A stretch of 64,000 nt of DNA, taken from contig NZ_CP021744.1 of NCBI RefSeq assembly GCF_002192455.1, positions 6,233,501-6,297,500 of the forward strand, read 5' to 3'. A program made the translations under genes and the position numbers. A model generated the notes under the pieces. That model made no database searches. It had not been told where the DNA came from and worked only from the letters and a program-made list of their open reading frames with translations. Of the stretch, positions 1-7,026 are shown one piece after another. The DNA comes from Streptomyces albireticuli (GTDB taxonomy: Bacteria > Actinomycetota > Actinomycetes > Streptomycetales > Streptomycetaceae). Numbering within the stretch: the first letter of the stretch is position 1; every line of letters starts with the position of its first letter.

Positions 1-11
1 TCGTGCCGGCC

Positions 12-44
12 GGCGCGCCCGACCCCCGAGTGGGCGGGCGCGCC
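12..44 (-). terminator. Probable ssgB terminator hairpin
   Basis: A 9-bp inverted repeat (GGCGCGCCC at 12-20 and its complement at 36-44) lies just beyond the ssgB stop codon. There is no clear T-tract, which is common for terminators in GC-rich actinomycetes. Confidence 0.45.
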
Positions 45-64
45 CGGTGTCACACCGTCCGGAC

Positions 65-478
65 TCAGCTCTCCGCGAGGATGTGCGAGAGCTCCGTGTC
101 CAGATCGAAGTGACGGTGTTCGGTGCCCGGCGGCACCGCGGCGTCGGTCCGCTTCAGGAACGACTCCAGGGCCCGCGCCGGGGCCTCCAGCAGCGCCTCC
201 CCCTCGGGGGAGCTCAGGGCGATGCACACGACGCCCTGACCGTGGCTGCGGGACGGCCAGACACGGACGTCTCCGGTACCGGTGGGCCGGTGCAGGCCTT
301 CGGCCAGCAGATCTCTGGCGAAGACCCACTCCACCGTCTCCTCGGCTCCGGTGTGGAAGGTGGCGTGAACGGCATACGGATCGGCCGTGTCGTACCGCAG
401 GCCTGCGGGGACAGGCAGTGAGGATTCACTCGACACGACGAGGCGCAAGTGCAGCTCGCAGCTGACCGTGGTGTTCAT
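65..478 (-). CDS. ssgB: SsgB, SsgA-like sporulation cell-division activator
   Basis: SsgB localises with SsgA and recruits FtsZ to future septum sites in aerial hyphae, so it is needed for sporulation-specific division. The product is 137 aa, the usual SsgB length, and is SsgA-like throughout: it opens MNTTVSCELHLRLV, has the core segment ETVEWVFARDLLAEGL, and ends in an acidic tail (HRHFDLDTELSHILAES). I chose the ATG at 478 because the protein then begins at the conserved MNTTVSCEL; an upstream in-frame start at 544 would add 22 Arg-rich residues atypical of the family. A purine-rich AAAGG lies about 12 nt upstream. The gene diverges from the membrane-protein gene at 671. SsgB rather than another SALP is inferred from near-complete agreement with the remembered sequence. 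Confidence 0.93.
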   Translation of the reverse strand: MNTTVSCELHLRLVVSSESSLPVPAGLRYDTADPYAVHATFHTGAEETVEWVFARDLLAEGLHRPTGTGDVRVWPSRSHGQGVVCIALSSPEGEALLEAPARALESFLKRTDAAVPPGTEHRHFDLDTELSHILAES

Positions 479-657
479 AAGCGCCAGGGCCTTTCGCTCA
501 GTGTGCGCTCGGGGATTCGCACGTCGGCGAAATCGACATGCCACCTACGGTGCCGTTGTAAACCCCTCTGACCGTTTTGAGACTCTTCGGATACCTCGTA
601 CGGCCCAGCCGCTCGCCCGCTAATACCGCCATTCCAGTGAGTTCCGGTTCGGTCCGG

Positions 658-663
658 TAGGTT
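658..663 (+). promoter_or_regulatory. Possible -10 element (leaderless)
   Basis: TAGGTT at 658-663 fits the Streptomyces HrdB -10 consensus and ends 7 nt before the ATG at 671. No Shine-Dalgarno sequence precedes that ATG, so transcript and protein may begin at about the same base. The -35 is not convincing. Confidence 0.35.
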
Positions 664-670
664 AGGGCGT

Positions 671-1156
671 ATGAATGCGGAGAGTGACGAGCGGCGGCCC
701 GCCGCGAAGGCCGGAACCCCGGGAACCCCGGGCACGGACGCGGATGGCGCCACGGCCGACGGGGACAACGGCACGACGGCGGAACCCGCCCTCGGATCGC
801 GCGCTCCCCACTTCATCAAGCGCTCCCGGCCCCTGCACGTCAGCTGGCAGGTCGGCGTCTTCGTGGTCGGCCTCGCCGTCGTCGTCGCGGGCATCATCAT
901 GCTGCCCCTGCCCGGCCCCGGCTGGCTGGTGATCTTCGGCGGCATGGCGATCTGGGCCACCGAGTTCGTCTGGGCCCAGCTCGTCCTCCGCTGGACCAAG
1001 CGCAAGGTCACCGAGGCCGCCCAGCGCGCCCTCGACCCCGCGGTCCGCCGACGCAACATCATCCTCACCACCGTCGGCCTGGTGATCGTCGCGGCCCTCG
1101 TCGCCGTCTACGTCTGGAAGTACGGCATGACCATGCCGTGGAAGGCCGGCCGCTGA
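671..1156 (+). CDS. TIGR02611-family membrane protein
   Basis: Small integral membrane protein of unknown function, 161 aa. It has a disordered Ala/Asp/Thr-rich N-terminus (residues 1-45), then three hydrophobic segments at about 58-78, 84-104 and 130-150. The signature of the actinobacterial TIGR02611 family is the PGPGW turn at 81-85 followed by LVIFGGMAIWATEF. The C-terminus is short and basic. It stands alone: ssgB diverges upstream and a tRNA follows. The family is known only as conserved in actinobacteria, and I infer no function. Confidence 0.8.
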   Translation: MNAESDERRPAAKAGTPGTPGTDADGATADGDNGTTAEPALGSRAPHFIKRSRPLHVSWQVGVFVVGLAVVVAGIIMLPLPGPGWLVIFGGMAIWATEFVWAQLVLRWTKRKVTEAAQRALDPAVRRRNIILTTVGLVIVAALVAVYVWKYGMTMPWKAGR

Positions 1157-1169
1157 CCCCTCACCCTGG

Positions 1170-1199
1170 TTCGGAACACCGTCTGACATGCGGTAATGT
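1170..1199 (+). promoter_or_regulatory. Candidate tRNA-Val promoter
   Basis: TTCGGA (1170-1175) and TAATGT (1194-1199) are separated by 18 nt and lie 14 nt before the first tRNA-Val. The spacing equals that of the promoter-like elements ahead of the second tRNA-Val, which supports the call. Confidence 0.4.
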
Positions 1200-1212
1200 T
1201 TGCGGTGCGCCC

Positions 1213-1284
1213 GGGCGATTAGCTCAGCGGGAGAGCGCTTCGTTCACACCGAAGAGGTCACTGGTTCGATCCCAGTATCGCCCA
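1213..1284 (+). tRNA. tRNA-Val (anticodon CAC)
   Basis: The sequence folds as a complete 72-nt cloverleaf. It has a 7-bp acceptor stem (GGGCGAT/ATCGCCC), a D-arm GCTC...GAGC, an anticodon stem CTTCG/CGAAG around loop TTCACAC (anticodon CAC, decoding GTG), and a T-arm ACTGG-TTCGATC-CCAGT. The discriminator base is A, and CCA is not encoded. It differs from the second copy at 1910 in only two bases. Confidence 0.97.
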
Positions 1285-1289
1285 CGTCG

Positions 1290-1336
1290 AAACCGGCGGT
1301 ACGCAAGGAAGACCCCTTGCGTACCGCCGGTTTTTT
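1290..1336 (+). terminator. tRNA-Val terminator, 19-bp stem
   Basis: A perfect 19-bp inverted repeat (1290-1308 with 1315-1333) with a 6-nt loop runs into a TTTTTT tract ending at 1336. This is a textbook intrinsic terminator for the first tRNA-Val. Confidence 0.9.
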
Positions 1337-1351
1337 GTGTGCCCTGAAGCC

Positions 1352-1846
1352 GTGACCGTCGAACCCCGCACCTCCCGGACCGGCCGCCACCACTACCGCT
1401 TCCACAGCGAGTGGGACCTCGCCGTGGCACCCGCCACCGTCTACGCCTGCCTCGGCACCCCCGACGACTACCCGGCCTGGTGGCCCCAGATACGCCAGGT
1501 GACCCGCACCGGAACCGGCCCCGACACCGGCACCGCCCGCATCCGCTCCTTCCTCCCCTACGAGCTCACCGTCACCGTCCGCGCCGGCCGCCAGGACCCC
1601 GCCGCCCGCGTCCTGGAGATCACCATGACCGGCGACGTCGAGGGCTGGGCCCGCTGGACCGTCCTGCCCCGCCACCCCACCGGCACCCACCTCCGCTACG
1701 AACAGGCCGTCGAGGCCCGCAGACCCCTCCTGCGCCTCCTCGCCCTCCCCGCCCGCCCCCTCCTGCGCGCCAACCACACCTGGATGATGCGCGGCGCCCG
1801 GCGCGGACTCAGGGCCCGGCTGGCACCCCACACGGAAGGAATTTGA
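1352..1846 (+). CDS. SRPBCC (START-like) family protein
   Basis: Small soluble protein of 164 aa with the helix-grip SRPBCC fold seen in polyketide cyclases, AHSA1 and ligand-binding proteins. The pattern is an N-terminal HYRFHSEWDLAVAPATVY, then TPDDYPAWWPQI (the W/P-rich segment of the family), a central run of beta strands, and a C-terminal long helix (NHTWMMRGARRGLRARL). Ligand and reaction cannot be read. I chose GTG 1352 because an in-frame GTG at 1337 abuts the preceding terminator. It lies alone between two tRNA-Val genes, and its stop codon overlaps the -35 of the next tRNA promoter. Confidence 0.75.
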   Translation: MTVEPRTSRTGRHHYRFHSEWDLAVAPATVYACLGTPDDYPAWWPQIRQVTRTGTGPDTGTARIRSFLPYELTVTVRAGRQDPAARVLEITMTGDVEGWARWTVLPRHPTGTHLRYEQAVEARRPLLRLLALPARPLLRANHTWMMRGARRGLRARLAPHTEGI

Positions 1847-1872
1847 TGCGGCGGCGCCAGGGCCTGTATTGT
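1843..1872 (+). promoter_or_regulatory. Candidate promoter of second tRNA-Val
   Basis: TTGATG (1843-1848) and TATTGT (1867-1872) are separated by 18 nt. The -35 overlaps the TGA stop of the SRPBCC gene. The tRNA starts 38 nt downstream of the -10, leaving a short 5' leader. Confidence 0.45.
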
Positions 1873-1909
1873 TCAGTGCGTCGCCGGGGGAAACACCGGG
1901 GACAGACCC

Positions 1910-1981
1910 GGGCGATTAGCTCAGCGGGAGAGCACTTCGTTCACACCGAAGGGGTCACTGGTTCGATCCCAGTATCGCCCA
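1910..1981 (+). tRNA. tRNA-Val (anticodon CAC), second copy
   Basis: The cloverleaf is the same 72 nt as the copy at 1213, with two substitutions: position 25 is A instead of G, and position 43 in the variable region is G instead of A. Anticodon loop TTCACAC is unchanged and CCA is not encoded. Confidence 0.97.
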
Positions 1982-1986
1982 CCCCG

Positions 1987-2022
1987 GCAAGGCCGGTCCG
2001 TCACCAGACGGACCGGCCTTGC
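1987..2022 (+). terminator. tRNA-Val terminator hairpin
   Basis: A perfect 16-bp stem (1987-2002 with 2007-2022) closes a 4-nt ACCA loop directly behind the second tRNA. It lacks a T-tract. It also lies beyond the end of the minus-strand exonuclease gene and may serve both directions. Confidence 0.75.
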
Positions 2023-2094
2023 GCGTTCCACCCGAAGGACACCGACCGGACCGGACCGCCGGACACGGGCCGGCCCGCCACGACCCGCCACCGC

Positions 2095-2816
2095 TCACGC
2101 CGCCGCCGACATCGCCGGCCGCAGCGGCCACGCCGGATCGCACGCCTCCTCCGTACCGTTCCGCGCGAACCACGCCTGGAGCCCCCGCGCCTGCGCCGCG
2201 TGCCACACCGCCTGCCGGGCGTGCAGCTCCGCCGGACTCAACCGCTCCAGCCGCTCCGCGAACCTGCGCCCCACCGCCCGTACGACCTCCAGCGCCGCCA
2301 GCGCGTCCGCACCCGCGTCGTGCGCGCCCGCCAGCTCCACCCCGTACTGCGCGCTCAGATCCGAAAGCGTCCGCCGGCCCTTCCGGTACCGGTCCAGATG
2401 CTTGTCCAGCACCCAGGGATCCAGCACGCACAGCGGGGCCGCCGCCAGATAATCCGCCAGCGTCGACGCCCGGTGCCGCCGCAACTCACGGTCCAGCAAC
2501 GTCAGATCGAACGGCGCGTTCATCACCACCAGGGGTATCCCCCGCGCCGCGTGCCCCGCGAGCGCCCGCGCCACCTCCTCCATCACCGGCGCCGGCCACC
2601 GCCCCTGCCGCTGGAGGTGCTCGTCCGTCAGACCGTGTATCGCCGTCGCCCCCGGCGGCACCGGCACCCCGGATTCACCAGCCACCGCGTCGTGATCGGC
2701 TGTGCGCCCGCCGCCGACTGCACCACCAGCGCCGCCGACACGATCCGGTCACGCTCGACGTCCACCCCGGTGGTCTCGGTGTCGAACGCGGTGAGCGGCC
2801 CCTCGAACCAGCACAT
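2095..2816 (-). pseudogene. DEDDh 3'-5' exonuclease, frameshifted
   Basis: This is an exonuclease of the DnaQ/epsilon superfamily, about 240 aa, split over two frames. The first part (ATG 2816) reads MCWFEGPLTAFDTETTGVDV with the Exo I motif DTETT and runs to WLVNPG. The rest, from VPVPPGATAIHGLTDEHL onward, is one frame away. It carries Exo II (NAPFDLTLLDREL) and Exo III (HDAGAD), so all DEDDh residues are present. The break lies in a run of four C on the plus strand (2667-2670); one more base would restore a continuous protein. It is either a sequence error or a recent inactivating deletion. Translation of the downstream part alone would lack Exo I and be inactive. Nucleic-acid substrate is unknown. 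Confidence 0.85.
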
Positions 2817-2924
2817 GTCCCAACTCCTCGCGCTTGCCAGGGGACTGGCGTGATTCCGCCCTCCCGGCCAGGTGATACCCGGCCCACAGGTCCGGCGAAC
2901 CGCCTTTGTTTGCAGTGGAGTTGC

Positions 2925-2962
2925 AAAGGAGACAACACATGTGTACGGACCGAAGGTCCTGA
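2925..2962 (+). other. Possible 7-codon leader ORF with strong SD
   Basis: AAAGGAGA at 2925-2932 is a near-perfect ribosome-binding site. It sits 6 nt before ATG 2939, which opens a seven-codon frame (MCTDRRS) ending at TGA 2962, 19 nt before the DUF4365 start. A TTTGCA/TGCAAA inverted repeat (2909-2927) overlaps the SD. It could be a translated leader controlling the next gene. No database support can be given. Confidence 0.35.
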
Positions 2963-2981
2963 CGCCCGGAGGGATTCGGAC

Positions 2982-3551
2982 ATGGCGTTCCCGCGCCCCG
3001 AACCGAGCGGGCTGCTGCCCGGACGGACCGCCCCACCGCGCGGCGCGCTCGCCACCACCGCCTGCATGGAGACGCTCCAGGTCGGCTATCTGCACGCCGT
3101 CGCCGCCGCGGCGGGCTGCTCACTGGCCCAGCCGTTCCCCGACTACGGCATCGACTGGCACATCAGCCACACCGCCCCCGGCGGCCATGGCATAGACGAC
3201 GAAGTCACCATCAAGGTGCAGCTCAAGAGCACCTACCAGCTCACCCCCGCCCCCACCACGCCCACCTTCTCCTTCACCCTCGACAACGACCACCTGGCCA
3301 AGCTCGCCCGCACCCCCGTCTCGGTCCACAAGATCCTCGTCGTGATGATCGTCCCGCGCGCCCGCGACGACTGGCTGCGCGCCGGCCACGACCGCCTCGA
3401 ACTGAGGCACTGCTGCTACTGGACCAACCTCGCAGGCCACCCCGTGACCGGCAGACGCAGGACCACCGTGCGGATACCGACCGCACGCGTCTTCGACGAC
3501 CGCGCGCTCTGCGAGATCATGACGCGGGTCGGAGCGGGAGGGAGACCCTGA
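2982..3551 (+). CDS. DUF4365 domain protein, nuclease-like
   Basis: The product is 189 aa. The middle reads FPDYGIDWHISH, then EVTIKVQLKST, which is the Asp...Gln-x-Lys core of the DUF4365 family. That family has been placed in the PD-(D/E)XK nuclease-like superfamily. A following segment (VSVHKILVVMIVPR) fits the next core strand. Start ATG 2982 is preceded by GGAGGG at 2968-2973, 8 nt away. The stop codon overlaps the ATG of the next gene (TGATG), so the two are translationally coupled. The exonuclease gene diverges upstream. Role is unknown; nuclease activity is an inference from fold assignment only. Confidence 0.7.
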   Translation: MAFPRPEPSGLLPGRTAPPRGALATTACMETLQVGYLHAVAAAAGCSLAQPFPDYGIDWHISHTAPGGHGIDDEVTIKVQLKSTYQLTPAPTTPTFSFTLDNDHLAKLARTPVSVHKILVVMIVPRARDDWLRAGHDRLELRHCCYWTNLAGHPVTGRRRTTVRIPTARVFDDRALCEIMTRVGAGGRP

Positions 3552-4768
3552 TGCACCGGCCACCGCACGAGCCCGTACGACCCGCCCGCACCCCCGCCCC
3601 CGAGCAGGCCGACCCCCTGGTCCTGGGCGCCCTGCTCGCCCGCCACGGCTGGCGGCGGCGCGGCGGGAGCTCCGGCGCCTCCTACAGCCGCTGGACCCCG
3701 CCCGAAGGAGGCGGCACCAGCCTCCTCCTCCCCGCGAGCCGCTCCTTCCCCGACAGCGCCGACCTGCTCGCCGAGGCCCTCACCGCACTGGAGCGCAGCC
3801 CCGCCCCGTCGGCCCGCGACATCCTGCTGTCGCTGCGCGTGCCCGGCGACGAGATCCACTGGACGCGCGACGTACCCGAACCCGCCGTCCCGGCCGCCGC
3901 CTGGGCCGCCCAGGAACGCCTGCGGGCCGGCGCCCGCGCCCTGCTCCTCGCCGCCGCGCTCGCCGCCCACGACCGCGCCGGCTACCACGGGGCCCGCCAC
4001 CGCCGCCCCGCCGAGGCGACCCTCGACGGCCTCCTCACCGGCCCCGCCCCGAGCGGCCGGGAACTCACCGTCTTCCTGCCCGTCGGCCCCGGCGACCCCG
4101 GACCGGAACCCTCCGGCCGGACGGTCACCACCACCCTGCTGCGCGCCCTGTACGCCACCCGCGACGCCACGGACCACCAGCGCGCCACAGGAGGCCGGGA
4201 CGCCTTCGCCGCGGCGGTCGAGGACGGCGTCTGCCAGGAGCTGACCGAGGCCCTCGGCACCCTCCTCCGCGGCTCGGCGGGCATCCGCATCGCCCTGCAC
4301 TGGTCCCCGGCCGCGGGCCCGCCCGAGGGCTTCGCCGCGCACCCCGAGCCCGTGGAGTTCACCCCCGGCGACCTCCCCGCGCTCCGGGAGGCCGGCGCCC
4401 GCTACATACGCGACGAACCCTCGGTACCCGTGCGGCTCACGGGCGCCGTGGTGCGCATGCGCCGGGACGACCCCGCCGGGCCGGGCGTGGTGCGGCTCCG
4501 CGTCCTCGCGGGCGCCGAGGTCCCCCAGGTCCGCGTCGCCCTCGGCGAGGACGACTACCGCATCGCGGGCCACGCCCACCTCGTCGGCGTCCCGGTCCGG
4601 GTCAGCGGCCGGCTGGAGAGCCGGGCCGGCTTCCGCCGGCTGGCGGAGGCCTCCGACGTCACGCCCGTAGAGGTGGACGAGGCCGAGCGGGACCGCTTGC
4701 TGAAGTCCCTCCACGAGAACCTCGACCTCTTCCAGGACTCCCGCGAGGACGACCGCCCCGAGGGCTGA
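3551..4768 (+). CDS. Hypothetical protein, coupled to DUF4365
   Basis: Protein of 405 aa that I do not recognise. It is rich in Ala, Pro and Arg and lacks signal peptide and membrane segments. The N-terminal third contains GGGTSLLLPASRSFPDSADL and DILLSLRVPGDEIHWTRDV. The C-terminal part (from about residue 290) has alternating strands such as VPVRLTGAVVRMRRD and GVPVRVSGRLESRAG, which resembles an OB-like beta barrel, a weak guess. It ends in an acidic helix (LHENLDLFQDSREDD). The start overlaps the DUF4365 stop by one base, so the two probably act together. A hairpin terminator follows. Confidence 0.7.
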   Translation: MHRPPHEPVRPARTPAPEQADPLVLGALLARHGWRRRGGSSGASYSRWTPPEGGGTSLLLPASRSFPDSADLLAEALTALERSPAPSARDILLSLRVPGDEIHWTRDVPEPAVPAAAWAAQERLRAGARALLLAAALAAHDRAGYHGARHRRPAEATLDGLLTGPAPSGRELTVFLPVGPGDPGPEPSGRTVTTTLLRALYATRDATDHQRATGGRDAFAAAVEDGVCQELTEALGTLLRGSAGIRIALHWSPAAGPPEGFAAHPEPVEFTPGDLPALREAGARYIRDEPSVPVRLTGAVVRMRRDDPAGPGVVRLRVLAGAEVPQVRVALGEDDYRIAGHAHLVGVPVRVSGRLESRAGFRRLAEASDVTPVEVDEAERDRLLKSLHENLDLFQDSREDDRPEG

Positions 4769-4787
4769 CCGGGCACAGGCGGGGACG

Positions 4788-4814
4788 GCGCTCCCGGCGG
4801 CCCGCCGGGAGCGC
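4788..4814 (+). terminator. Hairpin terminator after the DUF4365 pair
   Basis: A 12-bp perfect stem (4788-4799 with 4803-4814) with a 3-nt loop lies 20 nt after the stop codon at 4768 and 92 nt before thrS. Confidence 0.7.
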
Positions 4815-4905
4815 GACGCAACCGTTTCGCGACCAAGGGGCCGGGCTCGGTACGATTCAGGCGCGCGGCATCCGCCCGCGCGACCCCTTGAGTCAGGAGA
4901 GACCG

Positions 4906-6882
4906 GTGTCAGACGTCCGTGTGATCATCCATCGCGATTCCGAGCGGGAAGAGCGCGTGGTGACGACGGGCACTACTGCCGCCGACCTGTTCGCCGGGGA
5001 GCGCACCGTCGTGGCCGCACGCATCGCGGGCGAGCTGAAGGACCTCGCGTACGTCGTGCTCGACGGCGAGGAGGTCGAGCCGGTCGAGATCTCCTCCAAG
5101 GACGGCCTCGACATCCTGCGCCACTCGACGGCCCACGTCATGGCCCAGGCCGTGCAGGAGCTCTTCCCCGAGGCCAAGCTGGGCATCGGCCCGCCGGTCA
5201 AGGACGGCTTCTACTACGACTTCGACGTCGAGAAGCCCTTCCACCCCGATGACCTCAAGGCCATCGAGAAGAAAATGCAGGAAATCCAGAAGCGCGGGCA
5301 GAAGTTCTCCCGCCGCGTGGTGACCGACGAGGCGGCGCGCGAGGAGCTCGCCGGCGAGCCCTACAAGCTGGAGCTCATCGGCCTCAAGGGCTCGGCCTCG
5401 CACGCCGACGGCGCGGACGTCGAGGTGGGCGCCGGCGAGCTGACCATCTACGACAACCTGGACCCGAAGACCGGCGAGACCTGCTGGTCGGACCTGTGCC
5501 GTGGGCCGCACCTGCCGACGACGCGGTTCATCCCGGCGTTCAAGCTGATGAGGAACGCCGCCGCGTACTGGCGCGGCAGCGAGAAGAATCCGATGCTCCA
5601 GCGCATCTACGGCACCGCGTGGCCGACCAAGGACGAGCTGAAGGCGCACCTGGAGTTCCTGGCCGAGGCCGAGAAGCGCGACCACCGCCGCCTGGGCTCC
5701 GAACTGGACCTCTTCTCCATCCCCGAGGAGATCGGTTCCGGTCTGGCCGTCTTTCACCCCAAGGGCGGCATCATCCGCCGGGTGATGGAGGACTACTCGC
5801 GCCGGCGTCACGAGGAGAGCGGCTACGAGTTCGTCTACACGCCGCACGCGACCAAGGGCAAGCTTTTCGAGAAGTCCGGCCACCTGGACTGGTACGCCGA
5901 CGGCATGTACCCGCCCATGCAGCTCGACGAGGGCACGGACTACTACCTGAAGCCCATGAACTGCCCGATGCACAACCTGATCTTCGACGCGCGCGGGCGT
6001 TCGTACCGTGAGCTGCCGCTGCGCCTGTTCGAATTCGGCACCGTGTACCGGTACGAGAAGTCGGGCGTCGTGCACGGTCTGACCCGTGCCCGTGGCTTCA
6101 CGCAGGACGACGCGCACATCTACTGCACCCGCGAGCAGATGGGCGAGGAGCTCGACACGACGCTCACCTTCGTCCTGGACCTGCTCCGTGACTACGGTCT
6201 GACCGACTTCTACCTGGAGCTGTCCACCAAGGACCCGGAAAAGTTCGTCGGTAGCGACGAGAACTGGGAAGAGGCCACCGAGACCCTGCGCAAGGTCGCG
6301 GAGAAGCAGGGCCTGGAGCTCGTCATGGACCCGGGCGGCGCGGCCTTCTACGGCCCGAAGATCTCGGTCCAGGCGCGGGACGCGATCGGCCGTACGTGGC
6401 AGATGAGCACGATTCAGCTGGACTTCAATCTGCCGCAGAGGTTCGATCTCGAGTACACGGCGGCTGATGGCACCAAGCAGCAGCCGGTCATGATCCACCG
6501 TGCGTTGTTCGGCAGCATCGAGAGGTTCTTCGCCGTTCTGCTGGAGCACTACGCGGGCGCGTTCCCGGCGTGGCTGGCCCCGGTCCAGGCGGTCGGCATC
6601 CCGATCGGTGACGCCCACGTCGAATACCTTCAGGAGTTCGCGGCCGACGCGAAGAAGAAGGGCCTGCGGGTCGAGGTGGACGCGTCCTCGGACCGGATGC
6701 AGAAGAAGATCAGGAACCACCAGAAGGCCAAGACCCCGTTCATGATCATCGTCGGTGATGACGACATGGCGGCGGGCACGGTGTCGTTCCGCTACCGGGA
6801 CGGGTCGCAGGAGAACGGGGTTCCCCGTGACCGGGCGCTCGCCAAGCTCGTTGATGTGGTGGAGCGTCGCGTGCAGGTGTGA
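4906..6882 (+). CDS. thrS: Threonyl-tRNA synthetase
   Basis: It charges tRNA-Thr in the cytosol. The 658 aa product has an N-terminal TGS domain, then the editing domain with HSTAHVMAQAV and SDLCRGPHL (the zinc/editing His and Cys). The class II catalytic core follows, with MNCPMHN, TRARGFTQDDAHIY and MIHRALFGSIERF supplying the Cys-His-His zinc ligands and motifs 2 and 3. The C-terminal anticodon-binding domain ends near FRYRDGSQENGVP. GTG 4906 has AGGAGA five bases upstream; a TTG at 4888 in the same frame precedes that SD and is unlikely. I see no T-box leader in the 137 bp upstream. A CRISPR-like pair of repeats begins two bases after the stop. Confidence 0.97.
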   Translation: MSDVRVIIHRDSEREERVVTTGTTAADLFAGERTVVAARIAGELKDLAYVVLDGEEVEPVEISSKDGLDILRHSTAHVMAQAVQELFPEAKLGIGPPVKDGFYYDFDVEKPFHPDDLKAIEKKMQEIQKRGQKFSRRVVTDEAAREELAGEPYKLELIGLKGSASHADGADVEVGAGELTIYDNLDPKTGETCWSDLCRGPHLPTTRFIPAFKLMRNAAAYWRGSEKNPMLQRIYGTAWPTKDELKAHLEFLAEAEKRDHRRLGSELDLFSIPEEIGSGLAVFHPKGGIIRRVMEDYSRRRHEESGYEFVYTPHATKGKLFEKSGHLDWYADGMYPPMQLDEGTDYYLKPMNCPMHNLIFDARGRSYRELPLRLFEFGTVYRYEKSGVVHGLTRARGFTQDDAHIYCTREQMGEELDTTLTFVLDLLRDYGLTDFYLELSTKDPEKFVGSDENWEEATETLRKVAEKQGLELVMDPGGAAFYGPKISVQARDAIGRTWQMSTIQLDFNLPQRFDLEYTAADGTKQQPVMIHRALFGSIERFFAVLLEHYAGAFPAWLAPVQAVGIPIGDAHVEYLQEFAADAKKKGLRVEVDASSDRMQKKIRNHQKAKTPFMIIVGDDDMAAGTVSFRYRDGSQENGVPRDRALAKLVDVVERRVQV

Positions 6883-6884
6883 CG

Positions 6885-6974
6885 CTGGTCCCCGTGTGAG
6901 CGGGGGTGCTCCGAGGGCGCCTTTAGTGGCGTGCAGAGTGTAGACGTCGTCCCCGCTTCTGCGGGGTTAATGAA
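6885..6974 (+). CRISPR. CRISPR-like two-repeat mini-array (I-E type)
   Basis: Two 29-nt units at 6885-6913 and 6946-6974 flank a 32-nt unit (6914-6945). The 61-nt period is exactly that of type I-E arrays. The first unit carries GGTCCCCG, GAGCGGGGGTG and a 3' end GTGCTCCG, matching the I-E actinobacterial repeat pattern including the 8-nt crRNA handle. The second keeps GTCGTCCCCGC and GCGGGG, but its 3' end is degenerate (TTAATGAA), as last repeats often are. No cas gene is in the window and no leader is evident, because the first unit starts 2 nt after the thrS stop. The alternative is two tandem hairpins acting as terminators. Confidence 0.45.
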
Positions 6975-6999
6975 GGGGCGGCCCATCAGGGCCGCCCCT
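6974..6999 (+). terminator. thrS terminator hairpin
   Basis: An 11-bp perfect stem (6974-6984 with 6989-6999, loop ATCA) lies immediately after the CRISPR-like units and 28 nt before the HIT gene. No T-tract is present. Confidence 0.65.
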
Positions 7000-7026
7000 C
7001 GGCGCATCCTCACCCACACGGGGAAT

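Noticed and set aside
479..660. SigH-type promoter for ssgB
   Set aside because: GTTT- and GGGTAT-like pieces occur upstream but not at convincing spacing; I could not support one start site.
1281..1290. Encoded CCA end of tRNA-Val
   Set aside because: The base after the discriminator A is CGT in copy 1 and CCC in copy 2, so CCA must be added after transcription.
4769..4905. T-box riboswitch upstream of thrS
   Set aside because: Only 137 bp and no T-box core (TGGNACCGCG-like) or specifier loop is visible; the hairpin present belongs to the gene upstream.
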